NCBI GenBank assembly: GCA_022425445.1
Contig: JAKMFM010000032.1
Location: 1-21,128, forward strand
From: Planktomarina sp.
GTDB lineage: Bacteria; Pseudomonadota; Alphaproteobacteria; Rhodobacterales; Rhodobacteraceae
Length of the DNA: 21,128 nucleotides
Direction: 5' to 3'
The position numbers and the translations under genes are program-made. Below the pieces are notes generated by a model that searched no databases, had not been told where the DNA came from, and saw nothing but the letters and a program-made list of their open reading frames with translations. Each line of letters opens with the position of its first letter. Position 1 is the stretch's first letter. Positions 1-7,188 of this stretch are shown here, piece after piece.

Positions 1-86
1 TGGATCGTAGCGGTTTGCGCTTGGGCTGTACCGCTCAATAGCAGGGTCGCTGTGACCAATAGGAGATGTGTGATCTTCTTATTCAT
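1..86 (-). CDS. Secreted protein, N-terminal fragment (gene runs off the left edge)
   Basis: An ATG at 84-86 on the minus strand opens a frame that stays open to the window edge (28 codons). The peptide has a Lys-rich start (MNKK), a hydrophobic core rich in Leu, Thr and Val, and a classic signal peptidase I site after Ala-Gln-Ala, followed by Gln-Thr. It is therefore very likely exported to the periplasm or beyond. An AAGAGG Shine-Dalgarno-like stretch lies about 11 nt upstream of the ATG. Nothing of the mature protein is visible except a few residues, so no function can be given. It is divergent from nadE. Confidence 0.7.
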   Translation of the reverse strand, partial: MNKKITHLLLVTATLLLSGTAQAQTATI

Positions 87-150
87 TGAAGTTTTAACCT
101 CTTAGGCAATGGCTCAGCGTCGGGCTGACTCTATTTTTATCCATCGCAGA

Positions 151-240
151 CTAGTAAACCTCGTCCCCTAGGGCAATGTCTTTCCACATTTCCCATGCGA
201 TTGGGCTTTTGCTTCGGCGGATGTCTGATAGATAAGACAT
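151..240 (-). CDS. Possible 29-codon small ORF, uncertain
   Basis: An ATG at 238-240 and a TAG at 151-153 enclose 29 sense codons on the minus strand, in the space between the left-edge gene and nadE. The predicted peptide starts MSYLSDIRR, contains AWEMWKD and ends GDEVY. It is acidic at the C-terminus, has two Trp and has no membrane segment or signal peptide. No clear Shine-Dalgarno is seen. The frame extends further upstream into nadE antisense, so this may be chance. It is listed because nothing else explains this interval. I do not recognise a family. Confidence 0.2.
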   Translation of the reverse strand: MSYLSDIRRSKSPIAWEMWKDIALGDEVY

Positions 241-265
241 GGGTTTGACAGGATCGAGCAAGCAG

Positions 266-1927
266 ATGACACAAAGATTTAGGCTGACCATGGCGCAGCT
301 CAACGCAACAGTCGGTGATCTTGCAGGCAATGCGGCACAGGCTCTGGAGGCTTGGAGCGCTGCCAAATCCGCGGGCGCTGATATGGTTATGTTGCCGGAG
401 ATGTTTGTCACTGGTTACCAGGTGCAAGATTTGGTGCTTAAACCAGAGTTTACCCGCGATGCGATGCAGCAAATTCAAGTTTTGGCGAAGGCCTGTGCAG
501 ACGGGCCAGCCATGGGGATTGGTGGGCCGTTTCGGGATCAGACCGGTCTTTTCAATGCCTTTTTTATTCTGGCCGCTGGTAAAATCCAAACGGTTATCAA
601 AAAGCATATTTTGCCCAATGATGATGTGTTCGATGAAAAGCGCCTCTATCAATCTGCGGAGATCTCAGGGCCATATCGGGTGGGAAACCTGCGGATTGGC
701 ACTCCGATTTGTGAAGATGCGTGGCATGCGGATGTACCGGAGGCCTTGGCCGAGTCTGGTGCAGAAGTGCTTTTCGTGCCGAATGGCTCGCCCTACGCGC
801 GCGGCAAAATGGATATACGCATGGGGCATATGGTTGCGCGGGTGGTCGAAACGGGGCTGCCACTGGTCTATGTGAATATGGTTGGTGGCCAGGATGATCA
901 GGTCTTTGATGGCGGCTCATTCGTACTCAATCCCGGTGGTTCTTTGGCCATATCTTTACCACTGTTTGAAACAGGCATGGCCCATGTCGATTTTGAGCTG
1001 ACCGACCAGGGCTGGCGGGCTGTGGCGGGTCCGCGGGCCCATTGGCCGGATGCTTTAGAGCAAGACTACCATGCAATGGTGCTGTCCCTGCGCGATTATA
1101 TGCGCAAAACTGGATTTTCATCAGCGGTCTTGGGGCTTTCGGGAGGCATTGATTCGGCCATTGTTGCCACGATTGCTGCCGATGCGCTGGGGCCGCAAAA
1201 TTTGCATTGTATTATGTTGCCCTCGGAATTTACCAGCCAAGCTTCGCTGCGCGATGCGGCCTGTGTGGCGCAAGCGCTGGGCGCGGCTTTGCAAACCTTG
1301 CCCATTACTGGCCCGCAAGCGGCGATTACGGAGAGTTTGGCGCCAATTTTTGCCGGACGACCCGCGGATTTAACCGAGGAGAATATCCAATCTCGTCTGC
1401 GTGGCCTTCTGTTGATGTCGCTGTCAAATAAATTGGGGCATATGTTGCTGACCACCGGCAATAAATCGGAGGTCGCTGTCGGCTATGCGACCATCTATGG
1501 CGACATGGCTGGCGGATATAATCCGATTAAGGATCTTTATAAGACGCGGGTATTTGACATCTGCCGTTGGCGCAACGCGCATCACCGCGACTGGATGATG
1601 GGCCCGGACGGCGTGGTCATTGACCCGCGGATCATCGACAAAGCTCCCAGCGCCGAGCTGCGCGCGGATCAAAAAGACGAAGACAGCCTGCCGCCCTATC
1701 CGGTGCTTGATGGCATCTTGCAGATGTTGGTGGACGATGAGGCCTCTGTCTCCGAGTGTATCGCGGCTGGTTTTGAGCCCGAAACAGTCAAGAAAATTGA
1801 GCATCTCATCTATGTGAGTGAGTATAAGCGCTTTCAATCGGCACCCGGCACACGTTTGTCGTCGCGGGCGTTTTGGTTGGACCGGCGCTATCCCATAGCC
1901 AATAGATGGCGAGATCACAGCACATAG
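266..1927 (+). CDS. nadE: Glutamine-dependent NAD+ synthetase
   Basis: Catalyses the last step of NAD biosynthesis in the cytoplasm: nicotinic acid adenine dinucleotide + ATP + Gln gives NAD+. It is the two-domain form (553 aa). The N-terminal nitrilase-like glutaminase domain shows the catalytic triad as Glu45 (LPEMF), Lys112/113 (before HILPNDDVFDEKR) and Cys149 (GTPICEDAWH). The C-terminal synthetase domain has the PP-loop SGGIDS at about residues 292-297. The ATG at 266 is preferred over one at 239, because MTQRFRLTMAQLN is where family members normally begin and the extra nine residues look non-native. AGGA lies 12 nt before it, a weak site. gltX follows 67 nt downstream on the same strand. 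nadD, the preceding enzyme of the pathway, is about 3.7 kb away and is not in the same operon. Confidence 0.95.
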   Translation: MTQRFRLTMAQLNATVGDLAGNAAQALEAWSAAKSAGADMVMLPEMFVTGYQVQDLVLKPEFTRDAMQQIQVLAKACADGPAMGIGGPFRDQTGLFNAFFILAAGKIQTVIKKHILPNDDVFDEKRLYQSAEISGPYRVGNLRIGTPICEDAWHADVPEALAESGAEVLFVPNGSPYARGKMDIRMGHMVARVVETGLPLVYVNMVGGQDDQVFDGGSFVLNPGGSLAISLPLFETGMAHVDFELTDQGWRAVAGPRAHWPDALEQDYHAMVLSLRDYMRKTGFSSAVLGLSGGIDSAIVATIAADALGPQNLHCIMLPSEFTSQASLRDAACVAQALGAALQTLPITGPQAAITESLAPIFAGRPADLTEENIQSRLRGLLLMSLSNKLGHMLLTTGNKSEVAVGYATIYGDMAGGYNPIKDLYKTRVFDICRWRNAHHRDWMMGPDGVVIDPRIIDKAPSAELRADQKDEDSLPPYPVLDGILQMLVDDEASVSECIAAGFEPETVKKIEHLIYVSEYKRFQSAPGTRLSSRAFWLDRRYPIANRWRDHST

Positions 1928-1961
1928 AGTTGCGCGGCCATATCTGGACATCTCTTGCGCC

Positions 1962-1968
1962 CTATGTG
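1962..1968 (+). promoter_or_regulatory. gltX: Candidate -10 element before gltX
   Basis: The nadE-gltX gap holds CTATGTG preceded by TTGCGCC. The same 11-mer TTGCGCCCTAT recurs at the same distance before the gene at 10791, where a good -35 element is also present. Here no TTGAC-like -35 sits 16-18 nt upstream, so this may be weak or the gene may be read through from nadE. Confidence 0.3.
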
Positions 1969-1994
1969 TAAAGACACCGCAACAGGAGAACCCC

Positions 1995-3314
1995 ATGACA
2001 ACCACTCGTTTTGCCCCCTCACCTACGGGCTATCTTCACATCGGCAACCTGCGCACGGCGCTGTTTAACTATCTTATCGCGCGGCAGGCGGGGGGAGAGT
2101 TTATCCTGCGGATAGATGACACAGATCTGGAGCGCTCCAAGCCGGAATATATTGAGGCGATCAAACGCGATTTGGACTGGCTGGGCCTGCATTGGGACCG
2201 CATTGAGCATCAATCAGCCCGCTTTGACCGCTATGCAGAGGTGGCCGATCAACTGCGGGACCAAGGTTTGTTTTACGAATGTTTTGAAACGCCGGTCGAA
2301 TTAGATCTCAAGCGTAAAAAGCAACTAAACATGGGAAAGCCGCCGGTTTATGACCGATCGGCATTGGCGCTTTCAGAGGCGGAGCGCGCGGCGCTGCGTG
2401 CAGAACGCCAGGGCCATTGGCGGTTTAAGCTAGAGCAAATGCGGATTGAATGGACCGATGGAATTCTCGGCGATTTGTCGATTGATGCCGCCTCGGTGAG
2501 CGATCCGGTGCTGATCCGCGGTGATGGGCAGGTTCTCTACACGCTGGCCTCGATTTGTGATGACACCGATATGGGCGTGACCCATGTGGTGCGCGGGTCA
2601 GACCATGTGACCAACACTGCAACACAGATCCAGATGATCCGCGCGATCGGCGGTTCAGTGCCCAATTTTGCCCACCATTCTTTGTTGACTGGCCCCAAAG
2701 GGGAAGGCCTGTCCAAGCGTTTGGGGTCATTGGCGTTGCAGGACATGCGGGCGGCGGGCGTTCAGCCGATGGCGCTGTTGAGCCATTTGGCGCGTTTGGG
2801 ATCGTCTGATCCGGTCGAGCTGCGTGGCTCTATGGAGGAGATCATCGCAGGCTTTGAGCTGACAAAATTTGGTTCGGCTCCCACCAAATTTGACGAAGCT
2901 GATTTGATGCCGCTGACGGCGAAATATTTGCAAGGGCTCGAGCTCGATGCGGTTGCGTCTGATGTGGCCGCCATTGGAGTGCCGGCAGAGATCGCAGAGG
3001 CTTTCTGGAAGGTCACACGCGGCAATATCGCGACCCTACCGGATCTCGCCGGCTGGTGGGATTTAATCCAAAATGGCGCCACCCCGGTGATTGATGCAGA
3101 AGATGAGGAGTTTGTAACGCAGGCCCTGTCGATGCTGCCGGCCGGCCCGTTTGATTCCGGCACTTGGAGCGTTTGGACCTCGGCGGTCAAAGAGGCCACA
3201 GGACGCAAGGGCAAAGGTCTGTTTATGCCGCTCCGCAAAGTCTTAACGGGTTTGTCGCATGGCCCGGATATGGGCGCTCTTCTGCCGCTTTTACAAAAGA
3301 TCCCGCGGCACTAG
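1995..3314 (+). CDS. gltX: Glutamyl-tRNA synthetase (short, second-type)
   Basis: Class I aminoacyl-tRNA synthetase that charges tRNA with glutamate in the cytoplasm (439 aa). The HIGH motif is seen as HIGN at residues 15-18 within PSPTGYLHIGN, and the KMSKS equivalent is LSKRLGS at about 239-245. Only one Cys (Cys96, YECF) remains where zinc-binding GluRS carry a Cys-x-Cys...Cys cluster, so zinc is probably absent. The length and the LSKRLGS variant suggest the paralogue type that many alphaproteobacteria carry beside a longer GluRS of about 465-470 aa. Whether it charges tRNA-Glu, tRNA-Gln (for amidotransferase conversion) or both cannot be read from sequence. AGGAG at 1984-1988, 6 nt before the ATG, fixes the start. 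It is too long for the glutamyl-Q tRNA(Asp) synthetase of about 300 aa. Confidence 0.93.
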   Translation: MTTTRFAPSPTGYLHIGNLRTALFNYLIARQAGGEFILRIDDTDLERSKPEYIEAIKRDLDWLGLHWDRIEHQSARFDRYAEVADQLRDQGLFYECFETPVELDLKRKKQLNMGKPPVYDRSALALSEAERAALRAERQGHWRFKLEQMRIEWTDGILGDLSIDAASVSDPVLIRGDGQVLYTLASICDDTDMGVTHVVRGSDHVTNTATQIQMIRAIGGSVPNFAHHSLLTGPKGEGLSKRLGSLALQDMRAAGVQPMALLSHLARLGSSDPVELRGSMEEIIAGFELTKFGSAPTKFDEADLMPLTAKYLQGLELDAVASDVAAIGVPAEIAEAFWKVTRGNIATLPDLAGWWDLIQNGATPVIDAEDEEFVTQALSMLPAGPFDSGTWSVWTSAVKEATGRKGKGLFMPLRKVLTGLSHGPDMGALLPLLQKIPRH

Positions 3315-3379
3315 CCCTTTTACGATTGGCATGAATTGCCTAGGCTCAAGTCGCGCTTTTACTATTGCGCCATGAAAAA

Positions 3380-3424
3380 GGCCAATCTAGGTAATGCGGA
3401 TTAAATCCCCAGCTTAGATTGGCC
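3380..3424 (-). terminator. cspA: Rho-independent terminator of cspA
   Basis: On the minus strand, GGCCAATCTAAG (3424-3413) pairs with the facing arm CTAGATTGGCC (3391-3380), a stem of about 12 bp with one G-T pair. It is followed by TTTTT at 3379-3375. The loop contains its own small hairpin, GGATT-T-AATCC. It begins 11 nt after the cspA stop. On the plus strand the downstream bases are AT-rich but lack a T-run, so it serves gltX poorly if at all. Confidence 0.75.
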
Positions 3425-3434
3425 CTGAATTATA

Positions 3435-3641
3435 TTATTGTGCTTGCAGGTCGGTCGCAGCTTCACGGCCGTTGCGGCCAGTTTCAACTTCAAAGCTAAT
3501 TTTTTGGTTGTCATTCAAACCTTCGAGACCCGCACGTTGCACAGCAGTGATGTGCACAAACACATCTTCGCCGCCATTGTCCGGTGCAATAAAGCCATAA
3601 CCTTTGTCTGCGTTAAACCATTTTACGGTGCCAGTAGCCAT
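3435..3641 (-). CDS. cspA: Cold-shock domain protein (CspA family)
   Basis: A 68-aa single cold-shock domain protein, a small OB-fold that binds single-stranded RNA or DNA and melts RNA secondary structure. Both RNA-binding motifs are intact: RNP1 KGYGFI at residues 13-18 and RNP2 VFVHI at 27-31. The start is typical of the family (MATGTVKWFN). GGAG at 3650-3653 lies 8 nt before the ATG. The gene is monocistronic, with a strong terminator straight after it. I see no long structured 5' leader of the E. coli cspA kind; the best promoter candidate gives only a short leader. Whether it responds to cold cannot be told, since many alphaproteobacterial family members are constitutive or stationary-phase genes. 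Confidence 0.93.
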   Translation of the reverse strand: MATGTVKWFNADKGYGFIAPDNGGEDVFVHITAVQRAGLEGLNDNQKISFEVETGRNGREAATDLQAQ

Positions 3642-3672
3642 CCCGTTTACTCCATTTTACATTACTGCCCAC

Positions 3673-3700
3673 GGTATTGCGGCAGGTCGGCGTCAGTCAA
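3673..3700 (-). promoter_or_regulatory. cspA: Candidate cspA promoter
   Basis: On the minus strand a -35-like TTGACT (3700-3695) is followed after 16 nt by AATACC (3678-3673), which would start transcription near 3666 and give a leader of about 25 nt. The -35 is good and the -10 is poor. The rest of the 243-nt gap between ettA and cspA shows no gene and no clear terminator for ettA. Confidence 0.35.
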
Positions 3701-3884
3701 TTCATGTCGAGGACTGTGGCCTTGTAAGCAAAACAGTTGGTCGAGATGCGGTAACGGTCGCAGGGGCCATATGGCGGTTTCGAAATTTTTTTGCAAGCCA
3801 GAAGACGCTCAAGCGGTGAAAAGCCCCGCGCAGGCCCGCAAGACGGTCCGCAGGGGGGTGGGATCGGCCGCCAAGCAGAGCTGC

Positions 3885-5540
3885 TTAACGGGCGAATTTC
3901 TTATGCTTGATCCGTGTGGGTTGAAGGGCATCGGCACCGAGGCGGCGTTTTTTATCCTCCTCATAGTCTTCGAAATTGCCTTCAAACCATTCCACATGCG
4001 CATCGCCCTCAAAGGCGAGTATATGGGTACAGATCCGGTCCAGAAAAAAGCGGTCGTGGGAAATGACCACAGCGCAGCCGGCAAAATCAACCAAAGCATC
4101 TTCGAGCGCCCGTAGGGTCTCCACGTCTAAGTCGTTTGTCGGCTCGTCGAGCAACAAGACATTGCCACCCGTGCGCAGCAAGCGCGCCATGTGCACCCGG
4201 TTGCGTTCCCCGCCCGACAGCAAGCTGACTTTTTTCTGTTGGGTTGCGCCTTTGAAGTTAAAAGCTGAGCAATACGCTCGCCCGTTGACTTCCACATCCC
4301 CCAGTTGCACGACATCAAGACCGTCGGCGATGGCCTCCCAAACATTAGCATTGGGATCCAAATCATCGCGAGATTGATCGACATAGGACAACTGTACAGT
4401 GTCGCCATAATCAACCGAGCCTGCATCAGGCTGCTCTTGCCCAGTGAGCATTTTGAACAAGGTGGTCTTGCCCGCGCCATTGGGCCCGATCACCCCAACA
4501 ATGCCACCGGGTGGCAGTGAGAACGAGAGATCTTCAACCAAGAGCTTGTCACCCATGGCTTTTTTGAGCCCAGTGACTTCAATGACCTTAGAGCCCAAAC
4601 GCGGTCCATTTGGGATGATGATTTGAGCACGTCCCAATTTTTCACGTTCGGATTGATTGGCCATGTCGTTATAGGCAGCAATACGGGCTTTGGATTTGGC
4701 CTGCCGGGCCTTTTGACCTTGCCGCATCCACTCCAATTCCCGCTCTAGCGTTTTTTGTTTGGACTTATCCTCACGGGATTCTTGCGCCAGGCGCTTGGCT
4801 TTTTGTTCAAGCCAAGAGGAATAGTTGCCTTCATATGGCACGCCTTGGCCACGATCAATCTCGAGGATCCAGCCGGTGATGTCATCGAGGAAATAGCGGT
4901 CGTGAGTCACAACGAGGATTGTGCCGGTATAGTCAATCAGGTGTTTTTGCAGCCAGCCAATGGTTTCGGCGTCCAGGTGGTTGGTGGGTTCATCAAGCAG
5001 CAACATATCGGGTTGCTCGAGCAACAGCCGGCAAAGGGCGACCCGGCGCGCTTCGCCGCCTGAAAGATTTTCTGGCATCGCATCGTCTGGTGGGCAACGC
5101 AGCGCTTCCATGCTGACGTCAATTTGAGCATCTAAATCCCAAAGATTGTTGGCATCAATTTCATCTTGCAGCTGAGCCATTTCATCGGCGGTCTCATCGG
5201 AATAATTCATCGCCAGATCATTATAGCGATCCAGGATGTCTTTTTTGGCCTTCACGCCCAGCATGACGTTCTCGCGGACGGTCAAGCCTGCCTCCAGTTT
5301 CGGCTCCTGCGGCAGGTAGCCAACTTTCGCGCCTTCTGCGGCCCAGGCTTCGCCGGAGAAATCTGTATCGAGGCCGGCCATAATTTTGAGCAGTGTTGAT
5401 TTCCCGGCGCCGTTTACCCCAACCACACCAATCTTCACGCCGGGAAGGAAGGACAGGCGGATGTTTTCGAAACATTTTTTGCCACCGGGATAAGTTTTTG
5501 AAACGCCATCCATGTGGTATACGTATTGATATGCGGCCAT
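3885..5540 (-). CDS. ettA: Energy-dependent translational throttle protein EttA (ABC-F ATPase)
   Basis: A soluble ABC-F ATPase that binds the ribosomal E site and gates the first elongation steps according to the ATP/ADP ratio (family role, from E. coli EttA). At 551 aa it has the usual length. NBD1 has Walker A GVNGAGKS at 41-48, signature LSGGE at 159-163 and Walker B MLLLDEPTNHLD at 179-190. NBD2 has Walker A GPNGAGKT at 352-359, signature LSGGE at 441-445 and VLLLDEPTND just after residue 460. Between them a charged linker (about 240-300), including EWMRQGQKARQAKSKAR, corresponds to the P-site tRNA interaction motif that distinguishes EttA from Uup or YheS. There are no membrane segments, so it is not a transporter subunit. 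The ATG at 5538-5540 is preceded by a G-run about 7 nt away. It is divergent from nadD. Confidence 0.94.
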   Translation of the reverse strand: MAAYQYVYHMDGVSKTYPGGKKCFENIRLSFLPGVKIGVVGVNGAGKSTLLKIMAGLDTDFSGEAWAAEGAKVGYLPQEPKLEAGLTVRENVMLGVKAKKDILDRYNDLAMNYSDETADEMAQLQDEIDANNLWDLDAQIDVSMEALRCPPDDAMPENLSGGEARRVALCRLLLEQPDMLLLDEPTNHLDAETIGWLQKHLIDYTGTILVVTHDRYFLDDITGWILEIDRGQGVPYEGNYSSWLEQKAKRLAQESREDKSKQKTLERELEWMRQGQKARQAKSKARIAAYNDMANQSEREKLGRAQIIIPNGPRLGSKVIEVTGLKKAMGDKLLVEDLSFSLPPGGIVGVIGPNGAGKTTLFKMLTGQEQPDAGSVDYGDTVQLSYVDQSRDDLDPNANVWEAIADGLDVVQLGDVEVNGRAYCSAFNFKGATQQKKVSLLSGGERNRVHMARLLRTGGNVLLLDEPTNDLDVETLRALEDALVDFAGCAVVISHDRFFLDRICTHILAFEGDAHVEWFEGNFEDYEEDKKRRLGADALQPTRIKHKKFAR

Positions 5541-5673
5541 CTGTGCCCCCGGGTGTTAGACTGAAAAATTCAAACCTCTGTTACAGTGACGCGCGCGCCG
5601 GCGCAAATGTGAAATTGCGAAAACAGGCGTGGCCATGGTTTGCGCAGGTGTCTATCTGCGCTAAGGGTGAGTA

Positions 5674-6276
5674 ATGATGCGATTTAACTTGCCAAAATCG
5701 AGTGCCGGCCGCCGCGTCGGCCTTTTGGGTGGATCATTTGATCCGGCCCATGATGGGCATCTGCGGATCTCCAAACAGGCGCTAAAGCGTTTTGATCTTG
5801 ATGAAATCTGGTGGCTGGTCAGCCCGGCCAATCCTTTGAAGCCGCAAGGACCTGCACCGCTCGTTAAACGGGTGGCTCATGCCAAGCGGATGATTGATCA
5901 TCCGCGTATTGTCATCACCGATCTGGAAACCCAGCTGGACACAAGATTTACCTGTGACAGCTTGCGCGGGCTGCGCGCCATCTATCCCAGCACGCGCTTC
6001 ACCTGGCTTATGGGGGCAGATAATCTGGCGCAGATTCATCATTGGCGCGACTGGCAAGATATTTTACAACTGATGCCTGTCGGCGTGTTGGCCCGGCCAG
6101 GGCAAGGGCTTGCGGCGCAATGCGCGCCAGCGGCGCGGCGCTTCGCCTCGGCGCGGCTGTCTGCGCGCGCGTCAAGGCTTTTGAGCCATTGCGCAGCGCC
6201 GGCCTGGTGTTTTGTTGACATGCCGCAAAGCCCGGCGAGCTCTTCGGCCATTCGCAACCGCGGGGGCTGGGGCTAA
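5674..6276 (+). CDS. nadD: Nicotinate-nucleotide adenylyltransferase
   Basis: Transfers AMP from ATP to nicotinate mononucleotide, making the substrate that NadE amidates to NAD+. At 200 aa it is the normal length. The nucleotidyltransferase motif GGSFDPAHDGH sits at residues 19-29, WWLVSPANPLK follows, then MGADNLAQIHHW in the middle. The C-terminal SSSAIRNR corresponds to the family ISSTxIR motif. Two ATG codons stand in tandem at 5674 and 5677; AGGG at 5664-5667 serves either one (6 or 9 nt). The TAA stop overlaps the stop of the convergent transporter gene by 4 nt. In relatives nadD often sits by rsfS and rlmH; none of these is in this window. Confidence 0.93.
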   Translation: MMRFNLPKSSAGRRVGLLGGSFDPAHDGHLRISKQALKRFDLDEIWWLVSPANPLKPQGPAPLVKRVAHAKRMIDHPRIVITDLETQLDTRFTCDSLRGLRAIYPSTRFTWLMGADNLAQIHHWRDWQDILQLMPVGVLARPGQGLAAQCAPAARRFASARLSARASRLLSHCAAPAWCFVDMPQSPASSSAIRNRGGWG

Positions 6277-7100
6277 CGCCGCAAGAAGGCGGAGCCAAAG
6301 CCTGAGATCATCAGCAATGCCAAACCGGCAAGCCCCCAGATATCGGGCAATGTCCCAAAAACACCCCATCCCAATAACAATGCGCCCACGAGTTGAAAAT
6401 AGACGAAGGGCGCCATGCGGGTGGCAGGCGCCCGCCCGTAGGCGAGGATCAAAAACATATTGCCAAGCATCGAGGCGGCGCCGGAGACGGTGAGCAGCAT
6501 TGGGCTGGCCAAAAGATGCTCCGGCCAATAAATCAGCGCCATTGGCGTGCAGAGGATGGCGGCGATGAGCAATTGCGAGAACAAAAGCGCTTTGGGCTCT
6601 TCCTGACCTGCTGCCAGGCGTGACAGGGTCAGGAATATTCCATAAGCGCACCCGGCCAGAAGGGCGCAAGCCAGCCCAACGGAAAAGCCAAAGCCAGGTC
6701 TGGCAATGAGCAAAATTCCAGTGAAGCCAAGGAAAAGCAAAGCGCTGCGCGGTAGGGTGACGGGTTCTTTTAGGAAGATTGCCGCCAGAATGTAGCTCAT
6801 AATAGGCCCAATAAAAAAGACCGCAAAACCATCCGCCAAGTCTTCCAATGCAACCGCAAAGGTGATGACGCTGATGCCGATCGCCAACAGCAGCCCCCGA
6901 AACCAAGCCACTGGGTTGCGAAAAACACTGAAACAACGGTGCGGGAAAAAGGGCAGCACCAGGAGGGATCCAACGGTAAATCGGGCCCAAGTGATGAAAA
7001 ATGGATGGTATCCATGGCTATTTGACAGCAGTTTGCTGGCGGCATCGCCGGTTGGGACGAGCATCATCCCGATCAACATAAAGAGTATAGCACGCCACAT
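6273..7100 (-). CDS. EamA/DMT-family inner-membrane transporter
   Basis: A 275-aa integral membrane protein of the drug/metabolite transporter superfamily. About ten hydrophobic segments in two homologous halves are visible, starting with WRAILFMLIGMMLVP and ending with GLAGLALLMISGFGSAF. Glycine- and proline-rich helices such as FLGFTGILLIARPGFGF are typical of EamA domains. The substrate is unknown; members export amino acids, metabolites or drugs. The ATG at 7098-7100 is chosen because it sits directly before helix 1. An in-frame ATG at 7142 would add 14 polar residues and crowd the divergent dacB promoter. Neither start has a convincing Shine-Dalgarno. The gene converges on nadD with overlapping stop codons, leaving no room for an intergenic terminator. 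Confidence 0.85.
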   Translation of the reverse strand: MWRAILFMLIGMMLVPTGDAASKLLSNSHGYHPFFITWARFTVGSLLVLPFFPHRCFSVFRNPVAWFRGLLLAIGISVITFAVALEDLADGFAVFFIGPIMSYILAAIFLKEPVTLPRSALLFLGFTGILLIARPGFGFSVGLACALLAGCAYGIFLTLSRLAAGQEEPKALLFSQLLIAAILCTPMALIYWPEHLLASPMLLTVSGAASMLGNMFLILAYGRAPATRMAPFVYFQLVGALLLGWGVFGTLPDIWGLAGLALLMISGFGSAFLRR

Positions 7101-7188
7101 CCCAACGGGGTAACAGTCACCGGCCTTCGGCACCAGCCCCATGAAAACAGTCTTGCCAAAGACATACCCGCCCCGCTAGCCATTGGGG

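Noticed and set aside
3438..4115. Plus-strand frame of 225 codons across cspA and the end of ettA
   Set aside because: It runs antisense to both real genes and has no ribosome site or recognisable domain.
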